From Halochromatium roseum (lineage in GTDB: Bacteria > Pseudomonadota > Gammaproteobacteria > Chromatiales > Chromatiaceae), in NCBI RefSeq assembly GCF_016653315.1, contig NZ_NHSH01000080.1, positions 1 through 64,000 of the forward strand: DNA of 64,000 nt. The letters are read 5' to 3'. A program made the translations under genes and the position numbers. Below are positions 45,878 through 55,406 of the stretch, in pieces. Below the pieces are notes generated by a model, which was not told the DNA's origin, searched no databases, and saw only the letters and a program-made list of their open reading frames with translations. Within the stretch, counting starts at the first letter, position 1; every line of letters begins with the position of its first letter.

Positions 45878-48800
45878 AAGCCTGATCCGGGCTGACATTG
45901 ACCTGCGGGGCGCCTTTAAACAGCGCCCGTTTGATCCGATCGAAGCGTGCCTCCAGGGCCGCTGAGGCGGCTGCCGGGGAACTCAGGTACCAGTCACGGA
46001 GCAGGGTGCTGCTATCGTCATTGCCGTTCGTCTCGCCGTCGCCCATCCGATCACGCAAGCGTTCGACTTGGCGTTGCATGCGTTCGGTCTGTAAGTGCTC
46101 TGGCGATGGAACCTGACTGATGATCTCGAGACTCAGGCACAGGGTCTCACGCTGAGCCAGGTTCTCGTTGAGCAGCGCCGCCAGCTTGCTGCGTTGACCC
46201 GGCTCGCGGCAACCAGTCAACACCCGGTCGAAGGCCTTATCCATCGCTGCTGCGAGAGCCGCGTCCTCAATGTTCGGCAGGGCCTCCCAGTCCTGCTTGA
46301 GCCGATTGCAGTCGTGCCTCTCGTCGGTCGCGTCTTCAACCGGCGTCGTGTTGGTAGCGCCATTGTTCGCTTCAGCGGTGCTCTCAGCGGTTGCGCTCGA
46401 TGCCGTCGCGGCGAACCGGCGGCCGGCGCTATCACAATAGGCGGCCCGTGTGGCGAGGTGTTCGAGTCCCGCCCAGCGCTGTGCCTCATGCAAATTGGCG
46501 AGTCGGTCTTTGACCGCTGCAAGACCTTCGCGCCATTGGCGGTTCAGTGCCGACTGGGCTTGGCGAGGAACCGGCAGCGCCTCGGTGTCATTCCAGCGTA
46601 TCTTCAATTCGCGGATCTGTTGCTCGAGCGCTTCCGGTGATTGGATGCCGGCGGCGTCCACCAACGCCAAGAGGTCTTGGCAGATGGCCTCGCGTGTCGC
46701 CTGATGCTCACGCAGGCTTGCACCGCGCGCCTCGGACTCGGCGGCTCGGCGGGCAAAGATGGCATCACTTGCCGTGCGGAACTGCTGCCACAGCGCATTC
46801 TCCTCGCGATGCCGCGCCGGCACGGTGGTCTGCCATCGGCTTTGCAGTTGCTTTGCAGCATCGATCGCCTTGCGCAGATCCGGCTCATCGGCGAGCGCGC
46901 GCATCTGCTCGAGCAGGTCCTGTTTCTCCGCTTGGTTGCGCTCACGCTCCTCGGCGAGGCTGCGATCGAGCCGCCGCAGTGCGCGTCGGAAGTGGCCTTC
47001 GATCGTGCGATCGCGGGCGCCCTGATTATCGCCGCCTGGGGCTTCGATCAGTCGACTCCAGGCTTGGCGCATCTCGCGCTCGGCGCGGTGCAGCTTCTTC
47101 CAATCGACGCGCTCCCAGTCGACCTTGGCGAGGAAGTCTTCGAGCCGCTTCGCCAGCGCCTCGCGCTGCTTGCGGTTTTCGCTGCGCAGGGCTGATTGAG
47201 CCTCGAGATAAGGGCGACAGCGCTCGCGGATCTGTTCCGCAGCCTGGCGAAACCGCTCCCAGAGGGCCTCTTCGGCAGGGGCGCCTTGGCGGTCGAGCGT
47301 TCGCCATTGATTCTTGAGTTCTTCCAAGCGGTTGATGCTCGGTTCATCGGCATGTTGGGTGTCCGCGGCCAGGGCCTCGATCTGGGCGCAGAGCTGCGCG
47401 CGATGCTCGTCGGTGCTCCAGCGTCGCCAGTGGCGTAGCTCGCGAAGCTGCGGTGCAATCTGTTTCAGGCGCTCATCGGTGGCGGACAAGATGTTGCGCC
47501 CAACGCCTGCTGCGCGGCTATGATCGAGGGTCGCGCTGATGCTCTGATAGAGCGGATCGGCCTTCTTCAGCTCGCCTTGGTTAAGGTGTTGCTCCAATTC
47601 GGTGAGACGCTCGGGCAGGCTTTCCAGTTTGCGCAATAGCTGGTTTTGATGTCGCTCGAAGCGTTGCTCCAGACGCGCTAGCCGCTGGTCGATCTCTTGC
47701 AGTGTCGTCAGCTGCGGCTGCGCTTTGGTTTCGGTCTCCGTGATATCAGCTGCATTGGTATCAGCTGCATTGCTTGCATCGGCCGAGACTTCGGACCCGC
47801 TCGATGCGGCGGCAAGTGCTGGCTTGTTTGGCAGGCGGCGGCGCCGTTTGCGCCAGGCGTCGATGGTGCGCTGATCAGGTACCGCGTTACGCTCGCTTTG
47901 TCGGCGCAGATCAGCAAGCAGCTGATCAGCTGTCTGCTGTGCCTGGTCTGCCTGGCTTGCCTGGCTTGCCTGGCCAAACTGGCCCGTCTGGTTTTCCTGC
48001 TCTGCCGGCGTCTGCTGTTGGCGTCGTCGGCGCTGTGCTCGGAGCGCCCGCTCGGCTTCCCGATAGCCCTGCATGAGGGCGGGATGGCCGTCTCCTGACT
48101 GATTTTCGGCGTGCTGCAAAGCGATTTGCAGACCTTGTAGCTCCTGCTTGAGGTCGCTCGGGTCAAGCTCGGGTGCTCGTCGGACGAGCGCTTGCAGTGT
48201 GTCGATCTGTGCCTGGTGATCCTGGTCGCCAACGGCGAGTGGTTCAGCGGGCTGCTCAATCCCCTGCTCGGCGTCGGGCGCTGCCCGAGCCTCGAGCGGC
48301 TGTTCAGCCGGCGTCTCGTGCTCGGTCACAGGCGGTGCCGCCTGTTTCTGCTGGTAGGTCTGATAGTCCTCTAGGAAGCGCTGCCGCAGATGCTCGAAGC
48401 GGTCGCGCAGGGCCTGATCCACATCCGTCTCGATCGCTTGCCATTGCTGCTCGAGATGCCCGAGCACAGCCTGATCCTGCAGCCAGTTGTCGTAGCGACC
48501 CAGCCCTTCCAGCCGCTCGCAGAGGGTGGTGCCGAGTGCTCGCGCGCGTTGCGGGCGCTCTTCCTGCTCAATGAGCTGCTTGAGTCGCTCGCGCGCGAGC
48601 CGGTAGACGCGTTTATCGCGTTTGCCGATGGCCTTGACGATCTGTTCCAGCGCCTGCTTCTGTTGCACGCGCTCGGCGGCGGCGAGCCGATTGCCGGCGA
48701 CCGCGTCGTTGATGGCGCAGCCCGTCAGGACTGCGGCATCCTCGAGCTGGCTGATCGCGGCCAGGCGCAGCTCGGCGTCACTGGCTTGGGTTGCGGTTTG

Positions 48801-49097
48801 TGCGAGCAGGTTCGGGTTGGCTGCGCAGCTCAGCTCGGCGAGCCGTGCCTCGAGCGGCGGCGCGTTGGCGTCGAGTCCGCACAGCAGCCGCCGGTAGCGC
48901 GCCTCGGCGAGTTCGCGCACGCCAGCGTCGTGATCGGTATCGGCGAGGTCTCGCAGACGCCTGAGATCGGTCAGTTGTCGGCAGGCATTCCGGCGGACAA
49001 TGACATCGGTACTCTCGAGCGCGGTCGCGACCTCCGTCTGTTGAGCGGCGGGGGCCTTGGTCTCGGCGCGGCGGCCGAACAGACGTTTCAGCAACAT
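45876..49097 (-). CDS. very large DUF349 repeat protein
   Basis: 1073 residues. The N-terminus looks HEAT-like (ATALESTDVIVRRNACRQLT), followed by long Arg/Glu/Gln-rich helices and several DUF349 units, recognisable by Trp-centred motifs such as ELKNQWRTLDRQGAPAEEAL, IRELKIRWNDTEALPVP and CNRLKQDWEALPNIED. A Gln/Ala/Ser low-complexity region sits near residues 370-400. No signal peptide. DUF349 proteins of this size occur in Pseudomonas and purple bacteria; function is unknown. The gene overlaps the 78-bp repeat at its stop. Confidence 0.88.
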   Translation of the reverse strand: MLLKRLFGRRAETKAPAAQQTEVATALESTDVIVRRNACRQLTDLRRLRDLADTDHDAGVRELAEARYRRLLCGLDANAPPLEARLAELSCAANPNLLAQTATQASDAELRLAAISQLEDAAVLTGCAINDAVAGNRLAAAERVQQKQALEQIVKAIGKRDKRVYRLARERLKQLIEQEERPQRARALGTTLCERLEGLGRYDNWLQDQAVLGHLEQQWQAIETDVDQALRDRFEHLRQRFLEDYQTYQQKQAAPPVTEHETPAEQPLEARAAPDAEQGIEQPAEPLAVGDQDHQAQIDTLQALVRRAPELDPSDLKQELQGLQIALQHAENQSGDGHPALMQGYREAERALRAQRRRRQQQTPAEQENQTGQFGQASQASQADQAQQTADQLLADLRRQSERNAVPDQRTIDAWRKRRRRLPNKPALAAASSGSEVSADASNAADTNAADITETETKAQPQLTTLQEIDQRLARLEQRFERHQNQLLRKLESLPERLTELEQHLNQGELKKADPLYQSISATLDHSRAAGVGRNILSATDERLKQIAPQLRELRHWRRWSTDEHRAQLCAQIEALAADTQHADEPSINRLEELKNQWRTLDRQGAPAEEALWERFRQAAEQIRERCRPYLEAQSALRSENRKQREALAKRLEDFLAKVDWERVDWKKLHRAEREMRQAWSRLIEAPGGDNQGARDRTIEGHFRRALRRLDRSLAEERERNQAEKQDLLEQMRALADEPDLRKAIDAAKQLQSRWQTTVPARHREENALWQQFRTASDAIFARRAAESEARGASLREHQATREAICQDLLALVDAAGIQSPEALEQQIRELKIRWNDTEALPVPRQAQSALNRQWREGLAAVKDRLANLHEAQRWAGLEHLATRAAYCDSAGRRFAATASSATAESTAEANNGATNTTPVEDATDERHDCNRLKQDWEALPNIEDAALAAAMDKAFDRVLTGCREPGQRSKLAALLNENLAQRETLCLSLEIISQVPSPEHLQTERMQRQVERLRDRMGDGETNGNDDSSTLLRDWYLSSPAAASAALEARFDRIKRALFKGAPQVNVSPDQA

Positions 49098-49182
49098 GGT
49101 AGCGAGGGGCAGGTGGCGGCAAGGTGACCGGCCATTGTATACCGCTCAAGGCTGGTCGACGGATGCAGCGATCATGCCGCGA

Positions 49183-49830
49183 TCAACCCCAGCGTCGTTC
49201 GCCGACGAAGGGGTTGGTGCGGCGCTCCTCTCCCAGCGTTCCCATCGGGCCATGCCCGGGGATGAAGCGGACTGCATCGCCGAGCGGAAAGAGGCGCTCT
49301 CGGATCGAGGCGAGGAGCTGCGCATGGTCCCCGCGTGGAAAGTCGGTGCGGCCGATCGCGCCGCGGAACAGCACATCGCCAACCTGTGCCAGGCCCGCGG
49401 CGCGATCGACGAAGACCAGATGGCCAGGCGTATGGCCGGGACAGTGCAGCACCTCGAGGCGACGCTCGCCGAGCTGCAGCTGCTGGCCATGTTCGAGCCA
49501 CTGGTCGGGGCTGAACGCGACCTGCGGCGGGAAGCCGAACATCTGTGCTTGCTGTGGCAGCGCATCAAGCCAGAAGGCGTCGTCGTGATGTGGGCCGATG
49601 ATCGGCAGATTGAGCTGTGCCGCGAGTTCGGGGGCGGCGCCGACATGGTCTAGATGACCATGGGTCAGCAGGATCATGCGGGGTGTCGCGTTGAGACGCT
49701 CCAGAGCGGCGATCATCCGCGCTGGCTCGCCGCCCGGATCGACAATGGCGCTCTCCCGCGTTGTTGGGCAGATCAACAGCGTGCAATTCTGCTCGAAGGG
49801 CGTGACGGGGATGATCTCAAACTGCATCAT
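49183..49830 (-). CDS. gloC: glyoxalase II-like MBL-fold hydrolase GloC
   Basis: 215 residues, YcbL type. Metal ligands in THGHLDHVG, then CPGHTPGH, GDVLFRGAIGRTDF and FIPGHGPMGT. Hydrolyses S-lactoylglutathione or related thioesters. Its start overlaps the stop of the RDD gene by 4 bases, giving a two-gene operon. Confidence 0.92.
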   Translation of the reverse strand: MMQFEIIPVTPFEQNCTLLICPTTRESAIVDPGGEPARMIAALERLNATPRMILLTHGHLDHVGAAPELAAQLNLPIIGPHHDDAFWLDALPQQAQMFGFPPQVAFSPDQWLEHGQQLQLGERRLEVLHCPGHTPGHLVFVDRAAGLAQVGDVLFRGAIGRTDFPRGDHAQLLASIRERLFPLGDAVRFIPGHGPMGTLGEERRTNPFVGERRWG

Positions 49831-50396
49831 TTGGGCTCCTGGCTGGCGCGAGAGTTCGGGCTCGGGCTCGGGCTCGAGCTAGCGCTGGAATTGGGGCCGG
49901 AACTGTTGTTGTCATGGTCTTTGCTGCTGCCGCTCACAGAAGCGTTGCGAGCGCCTTTGCTCAGCAGTAGCGTGCGGGTGCCGGCAAGGCGGTCGTACCA
50001 GGTGAGTTGGTCGCGATCGAACAGCATCCACCAGAGTCCGAGGCCGGCCGGTGCCAAGGTCAGGATGGCGAAGCCGATGCGGCGCAGTGCATCGACACTG
50101 CTGAGCGGCGAGCCGTCTTCGCGCAGGATGAGCAATCGCCAGGCGCGCATCGCTAGCGTTTGGCGGCCAGCAGTCCAGAAGTAGAGATAGTAGCCAACGA
50201 TGACTGCGAGTAGGTAGAGCTGAAACAGGAAGCCGGCGACGCCCTGGGTAAGGTCAGCGCCGGTGAGACCCTGCACCAGGATGGTGTAGATGAAGGCGGC
50301 AGCAAAGAGTACTGAGACGACCAGCAGTAGGTCGTAGAAGATGGTCGCTAGGCGGCGCAGTAGCCCTGGACCCTGGGCCTGGGTGAGGTCGGTCAT
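49827..50396 (-). CDS. RDD family membrane protein
   Basis: 189 residues from the ATG at 50396; the open frame continues 85 codons upstream without conserved sequence. RDD signature GPGLLRRLATIFYDLLLVV, three membrane helices and the closing WYDRLAGTRTLLL. The last 40 residues are a Ser/Asn/Gly-rich tail. RDD proteins are thought to be transporters or membrane-protein partners. Confidence 0.88.
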   Translation of the reverse strand: MTDLTQAQGPGLLRRLATIFYDLLLVVSVLFAAAFIYTILVQGLTGADLTQGVAGFLFQLYLLAVIVGYYLYFWTAGRQTLAMRAWRLLILREDGSPLSSVDALRRIGFAILTLAPAGLGLWWMLFDRDQLTWYDRLAGTRTLLLSKGARNASVSGSSKDHDNNSSGPNSSASSSPSPSPNSRASQEPK

Positions 50397-50427
50397 TCGG
50401 TGTCTCGTGGTGTGTGCTAGGGGCGTT

Positions 50428-50489
50428 AACGTCAATCTCACGCGATGCATTGTCCGGGGTGGCGCGGTGCGGCGCCAGATGAGCGTGAG
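50428..50489 (+). repeat. dispersed hairpin repeat, copy C
   Basis: aacgtcaatctcacgcgatg, cattgtccggggtggcgcgg, tgcggcgccagatgagcgtgag. The tggcgc / gcgcca arms pair. Lies in the divergent RDD-kinase promoter region. Confidence 0.8.
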
Positions 50490-50672
50490 TGGCGGGCTAG
50501 CAGGGTATCGTGGTGGCTGATGGGGCTGATCGGCTAGACTGTCGGCTCGACTGGTGGTTTCAATGTGGGCAGGATGCTGGCATTGCGCGACCTGGGCACC
50601 GATGCACCTGATCAAAATCGCTTGGGTCGCTATCTTCCTGAACGGAGCCATTCGCTTGCAATTGGTGGCGTT

Positions 50673-53333
50673 GTGAAACTACCCCGCATCAGCGTCAAAC
50701 CGACCCTGTTTACCTTGTTGCGCCGTCTACCGATGCCGGTGATCAGTATCTTCATCGGCCTGATGGCTGGTCTGGCGGTCTGGATCACCTTGGATCAGGT
50801 GCAGAGTCGGGCGATTGAGCGCATCTTTGGACGTGAGCTGTCGATGCGTCTGGACTTGAGGGCGCGCGAGAGCCTGATTCGCTTCGATCAGTATATGGCC
50901 AACTATGCGTCAACGACCCGTTTGTTGGCTAACCATCGGCGTCTCGCGCAATACCTGGAGCCGCTGTTTTGGTTTCCGGGCGAGGTCGTTGATCCAGTGA
51001 TCTATGCGGGCTTCCGCCCGTTCTGGCTGCCGGATGTGTTTGGCCGCAATGCGCTGTTGGCGCCGAGCCACGTGCTGCTGGTGGACTCGCGCGGTCTGGT
51101 GCGCGAGATCTATCAGGCTGGCGAGCAGCCTTTGCCGGAGGAGTTGACGAATGATCTGGGTGAATGGCTGGGTGATCTCGACGAGGTGCGAACCGTACTG
51201 GCCCGCTTCGATGATAGCCCCTACCTGGTGGTGAGCGATCGGGTCGAGGACGCGAGCGGTTACACCATGGGCAGCCTGGTGGTGTTGGTGCCGGTGGATG
51301 CGGGTTTTCTGGCCGCCTCCGAGGGCAGTTTCTCCGCCGACAGCTCGGCGGTGGCGCTGGTCGATGCCGATGAGCAGCGCATCCTTGCCAGCAATGAGCC
51401 CAAGCAGTTGATTCCTGGCACCTTGCTCAGTGAATGGGGCGATGAGTATCTGGTGACCTCGCAGTCGCTCCCTGCCTACGAAGGTTCGAACTGGAACATG
51501 CTGTTCGCGACCTTCATCCCGCAGCGCAGCGTGGCCAAGATGTCGAGCAAGGTGGTCGACTTCGAGCGCAACCAGCGTCTGATCGCCGCGTTGGTCTTCA
51601 TTACCGTCTTTACGCTGGTGATCTATCTGGTCTCGGCGCGCCTGAATAAGGTATTGAAGCGTATGACGCGCTTTTCTCAGCGAGCGCTCGGGATCGATCA
51701 GCCGGGCTTCAACGGTGGTGGCAACCAGCTGTTGCTGCTCGAGGAATGGATGCAGCACTTCACCTCACTGGTGTTGCGTGCGCGTGAGGAGATGCGGCGC
51801 AAGCACGAGCATGAGATGCGCGAGACGGAGGCCTTGAAGGCGGCCATCATGGAGGCCTCGCTGGATTCGATCGTGACCCTGAACCGTGCCGGCTCGGTGA
51901 TCGACTACAACCCGACCGCGGAGTACACCCTAGGCTTCGACCGCGATCAGATCATCGGCACTGATTTCGTGCGCGCCTTTATCGCTCCCAGCGATCGTGC
52001 CAATTTCATCGGGCTGCTCCAGGAATCGCGCCGCCGTGGTCCACTCGGCGATCGACCGCACGCCCGCACCGAGCTGCGCGCGGTGCGCAACAACGAGCAG
52101 TTGTTCCCGATCGAGATCTCGATCGTGCCGATCGCGCTCGACGATGAGCCGGTTTATACGCTCTATATCCATGACATCACCAAGCGCAAGGAAGCCGAGC
52201 GCGAGATCAAAGGCCTGGCGCGCTTCGCCAGCGAGAGCCCGAGCCCGATCTTGCGCGTCAATGGTGCCGCCCGCATCGTCTACGCAAACGCATCGAGTCA
52301 GCCGTTGATGACGGCTTGGGAGACCGAGCCGGGCGGGCCGTTGCCAATACGCTGGTGTGATCAGGTGCGAGAAACGCTTGAGGGCGGCGAGACCCGCGAG
52401 TATGAGGATGATCTGAGCAGTGCAATCTACTCGCTGCTCTTCGTGCCGATCCAGGAACTCGGCTATGTCAATATCTACGCACGTGACATCACTGCGGTGC
52501 GTCGCGCTGAACAGGAGTCACGCCAGCATCAGGCAGAGCTTGTCCATGTCTGCCGCTTGAGTACCATGGGCGAAGTCGCGACCGGGATGGCCCATGAGCT
52601 GAACCAGCCGCTATCGGCGATTGTCAATTACGCCAATGGGGCGAGCCGCCGATTGAAAAGCGGGCAGGATGAGCGCGCGCCGTTGATCGATGCGATGGCG
52701 CACATCTCCGGGCAGGCGCAACGGGCTGGGGAGATCATCAAGCGGTTACGGGCGCTGGTCGGCAAACAGCAACCGATCCGCTCGGTGGTCGATCTCAATC
52801 TGCTGGTGCGCGAGGTCTGTAGCTTTGTCGAATTCGAGACCGCGAAGCTGGACATGCAGATCGAGCAACAGTTGGCCGAGGCGCCGATCCCAGTCGATGT
52901 CGATCTGGTCCAGATTGAGCAGGTGCTGCTGAACCTAGTGCGCAACGCGCTGGATGCACTTGAGGAAAGGGCGCCTGGTGAGCGTGCGCTCTTGGTGAGC
53001 ACGCGGCGTGTCGGCGAGCGCGGGCTGGTGCGCGTAAAGGATAATGGACCGGGCATACCAGTACAGCGAATGGATCTATTGTTCGATCCCTTCTTCACCA
53101 CTAAAGAAAGCGGAATGGGTATGGGGCTACCAATCAGTTTGACCATCCTCGAAGATCACAACGGCACGATCCGCGCCGAATCCGAGCCCGGTGCTGGTGC
53201 GTTGTTCGAGGTCGAGCTGCCGATCGCCGCCGATGCGGCAGGCTCTGGCGACGAACAGACCACGATGGCGCTGGCGGATGCGCGTGATCTGAATCTGCTC
53301 GAACTCCCGCGCTTAGAAGGGACGCACGGATGA
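50673..53333 (+). CDS. FixL/DctB-like sensor histidine kinase with two PAS domains
   Basis: 886 residues from a GTG (VKLPRISVKPTLF), which gives a normal short cytoplasmic start; an ATG at 50574 would add 33 residues. An N-terminal helix (PVISIFIGLMAGLAVWITLD), a periplasmic sensor region and a second helix near residues 305-325 are followed by PAS domains (IMEASLDSIVTLNRAG, ASESPSPILRVNGAA). HisKA H641 is in MGEVATGMAHELNQPLSAIV, and the HATPase has N, G1 (DNGPGIP), F (FDPFFTTK) and G2 (GMGLPISL) boxes. The stop overlaps the regulator gene start by 4 bases. No haem PAS signature was looked for in detail. Confidence 0.92.
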   Translation: MKLPRISVKPTLFTLLRRLPMPVISIFIGLMAGLAVWITLDQVQSRAIERIFGRELSMRLDLRARESLIRFDQYMANYASTTRLLANHRRLAQYLEPLFWFPGEVVDPVIYAGFRPFWLPDVFGRNALLAPSHVLLVDSRGLVREIYQAGEQPLPEELTNDLGEWLGDLDEVRTVLARFDDSPYLVVSDRVEDASGYTMGSLVVLVPVDAGFLAASEGSFSADSSAVALVDADEQRILASNEPKQLIPGTLLSEWGDEYLVTSQSLPAYEGSNWNMLFATFIPQRSVAKMSSKVVDFERNQRLIAALVFITVFTLVIYLVSARLNKVLKRMTRFSQRALGIDQPGFNGGGNQLLLLEEWMQHFTSLVLRAREEMRRKHEHEMRETEALKAAIMEASLDSIVTLNRAGSVIDYNPTAEYTLGFDRDQIIGTDFVRAFIAPSDRANFIGLLQESRRRGPLGDRPHARTELRAVRNNEQLFPIEISIVPIALDDEPVYTLYIHDITKRKEAEREIKGLARFASESPSPILRVNGAARIVYANASSQPLMTAWETEPGGPLPIRWCDQVRETLEGGETREYEDDLSSAIYSLLFVPIQELGYVNIYARDITAVRRAEQESRQHQAELVHVCRLSTMGEVATGMAHELNQPLSAIVNYANGASRRLKSGQDERAPLIDAMAHISGQAQRAGEIIKRLRALVGKQQPIRSVVDLNLLVREVCSFVEFETAKLDMQIEQQLAEAPIPVDVDLVQIEQVLLNLVRNALDALEERAPGERALLVSTRRVGERGLVRVKDNGPGIPVQRMDLLFDPFFTTKESGMGMGLPISLTILEDHNGTIRAESEPGAGALFEVELPIAADAAGSGDEQTTMALADARDLNLLELPRLEGTHG

Positions 53334-53944
53334 GCAAGGAGCTGACCATTTTTGTGGTCGACGACGATCAGGCCATGCGCGGCTCGTTGCGGTGGCTCAT
53401 CGAGTCGGTGGGCATGCGGGTGGAGACCTTCGACTCGGCGCATGCCTTTCTCGATGCCTACTATCCGGGCCGGGCTGGCTGTCTGCTGCTCGATGTGCGT
53501 ATGCCGGTGATGAGCGGTCTCGAGCTACAGGAATATTTGGGACGACGTGAGATCCGCATCCCGGTGATCATCATCACCGGTCATGGCGATGTCGCGATGG
53601 CGGTGAAGGCGATGAAGGCGGGTGCGGTCGACTTTATCGAGAAGCCGTTCGATGACGAGCATCTGCTGAACAGCATCCGTAAGGCGCTGCAATACGACGA
53701 GCAGCATCGGGCGTTGCATGCGCGCAAGGCCGAGATCGCCGCGCGGCTGGCGGAGTTGACGCCACGCGAGCATGAGGTGATGGCGATGGTGACCGACGGA
53801 AAATCGAACAAAGAGATCGCCGCGGCGCTGAGCGTCAGCGCCAAGACCGTGGAGGTTCATCGGGCGCGGGTGATGGACAAGATGCGTGCCGATTCGCTCG
53901 CCGAGCTGGTGCGGATGGCCTTGGTCGCTGGTGGCGACGCGTGA
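53330..53944 (+). CDS. FixJ/TtrR-like response regulator, LuxR-type output
   Basis: 204 residues. Receiver with VVDDD, phospho-acceptor D55 (LLLDVRMP), T (ITGHGDV) and K (EKPF). The C-terminal GerE/LuxR helix-turn-helix is LTPREHEVMAMVTDGKSNKE with TVEVHRARVMDKM. Family members activate respiration, tricarballylate or tetrathionate genes; the target here is unknown. Operon with the kinase. Confidence 0.94.
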   Translation: MSKELTIFVVDDDQAMRGSLRWLIESVGMRVETFDSAHAFLDAYYPGRAGCLLLDVRMPVMSGLELQEYLGRREIRIPVIIITGHGDVAMAVKAMKAGAVDFIEKPFDDEHLLNSIRKALQYDEQHRALHARKAEIAARLAELTPREHEVMAMVTDGKSNKEIAAALSVSAKTVEVHRARVMDKMRADSLAELVRMALVAGGDA

Positions 53945-53970
53945 GCCGGGGCGACGGCAGCGAACGCCTG

Positions 53971-54026
53971 AACGTGAATCTCATGCGATTCATTGTCCGG
54001 GGTGGCGCCGCGCGATGAGCGTTAGG
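53971..54026 (+). repeat. dispersed hairpin repeat, copy D
   Basis: aacgtgaatctcatgcgatt, cattgtccggggtggcgccg, cgcgatgagcgttagg. Very close to copy C in the first 40 bases and to copy A in the last part. Confidence 0.8.
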
Positions 54027-54103
54027 CAGCCAAGGCAGGGCCGGGCGCGTCCACCGAGGTGCGCTCTCGCCTGGACGCTGACAGACGAAACCTTCAGCTG
54101 CTG

Positions 54104-55399
54104 ATGCCGGCGCCTTCAGATCGGCGCAGCCTGCTGGCCTGGGCCTTTTATGACTGGGCCAACTCGGCCTTCGCGACGGTCGTCATCGCCGGTTTCTTCC
54201 CGGTCTTCTTCAGCCAATTCTGGGCGAGCGAGCTGCCGGATACCAAGAGCACCCAGTGGCTCGGCTACGCCAGTAGTGCAGCCAGCCTGATGCTGGTATT
54301 GAGTGCGCCCATCCTGGGCGCGCTTGCCGATCAGCTCGGCGCTAAGAAGCGCTTTTTGCTCGGTTTTACGCTGCTAGGTCTGCTCGCGACCGGGGGGCTG
54401 TATTGGGTGGGCGCTGGCCAGTGGCCGATGGCGCTGCTGCTCTATCTGGCCGGGCTGCTCGGATTCTTCGGCAGCAACATCTTCAATGATGCGCTGATTA
54501 CCGATGTCGTCGCGCCGCGCGACTACGAGCGCGCTTCATCGCTGGCCTATGCGCTGGGCTATCTTGGCGGCGGGCTGCTGTTCGCCTTCTTCGTGTTGAT
54601 GGTGCTGATGCCGGAGCGCTTTGGTCTTGCCGATGAGGCGGCGGCGGTGCGCCTGTCCTTCCTTGGTGTTGCGCTTTGGTGGGCGGTCTTTACCCTGCCG
54701 CTGCTGCTGCTCGTGCCCGAGAGCCGAGGGCTGGGCCGACGTCGTTTCCGCGCTGCGGTTCGCGGCGCCTTCGGCGAGCTGGCGCTGACCTTTCGTGAGA
54801 TCCGCAAGCTGCCGAATACCTTCCTATTCCTGCTCGCCTACTGGTTCTATATCGACGGTGTCGATACCGTGGTGTTTATGGCGGTGAAGTACGGGCTGGA
54901 TCTTGGTTTCCCCAGCTCGAGCCTGATGGTCGCGCTGCTGATCACGCAGTTCGTCGGTTTCCCGGCGGCCTTGGTGTTCGGCCGGCTTGGGGCGCGCTTC
55001 GGACCCAAGCCTTCGATCCTGCTTGCGATCGGCATCTATGTGCTGGTGATCGCGGCCGCCTCGCAAATGAGCCGCGTCGAGCACTTCTACGGTCTGGCGA
55101 TTGCGATCGGGCTGGTCCAAGGCGGTATTCAAGCCTTGAGTCGGGCGCTGTTCGCGAGTCTGATTCCGGCTGGGCAGACCGCTGAGCTGTTCGGCTTCTA
55201 CAACATGGTGGGCAAGTTTGCGGCGGTGCTCGGTCCCTTCCTGGTTGGCACCACCGCTGCCGTGGGTGGCGATCCGCGCCTCGCGCTGCTGCCCATCCTG
55301 CTGCTGTTCCTGATCGGAGCGCTGCTGTTGTGGCGGGTTGATGTAAGCGCCGGGCGAGCCGCCGTCTCGGCGCTCGCCGGTGCGGCTCACCGGGCTTGA
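54104..55399 (+). CDS. UMF1/Atg22-like MFS transporter
   Basis: 431 residues from the ATG at 54104. Twelve predicted membrane helices. The family signature LAWAFYDWANSAFATVVIAG is at the start, with APILGALADQLGAKKRF and DVVAPRDYERASSLAYALGY. UMF1 members are putative amino-acid or small-metabolite exporters; substrate unknown. It ends 7 bp from the converging phospholipase-like gene. Confidence 0.9.
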   Translation: MPAPSDRRSLLAWAFYDWANSAFATVVIAGFFPVFFSQFWASELPDTKSTQWLGYASSAASLMLVLSAPILGALADQLGAKKRFLLGFTLLGLLATGGLYWVGAGQWPMALLLYLAGLLGFFGSNIFNDALITDVVAPRDYERASSLAYALGYLGGGLLFAFFVLMVLMPERFGLADEAAAVRLSFLGVALWWAVFTLPLLLLVPESRGLGRRRFRAAVRGAFGELALTFREIRKLPNTFLFLLAYWFYIDGVDTVVFMAVKYGLDLGFPSSSLMVALLITQFVGFPAALVFGRLGARFGPKPSILLAIGIYVLVIAAASQMSRVEHFYGLAIAIGLVQGGIQALSRALFASLIPAGQTAELFGFYNMVGKFAAVLGPFLVGTTAAVGGDPRLALLPILLLFLIGALLLWRVDVSAGRAAVSALAGAAHRA

Positions 55400-55406
55400 G
55401 GCGCTG

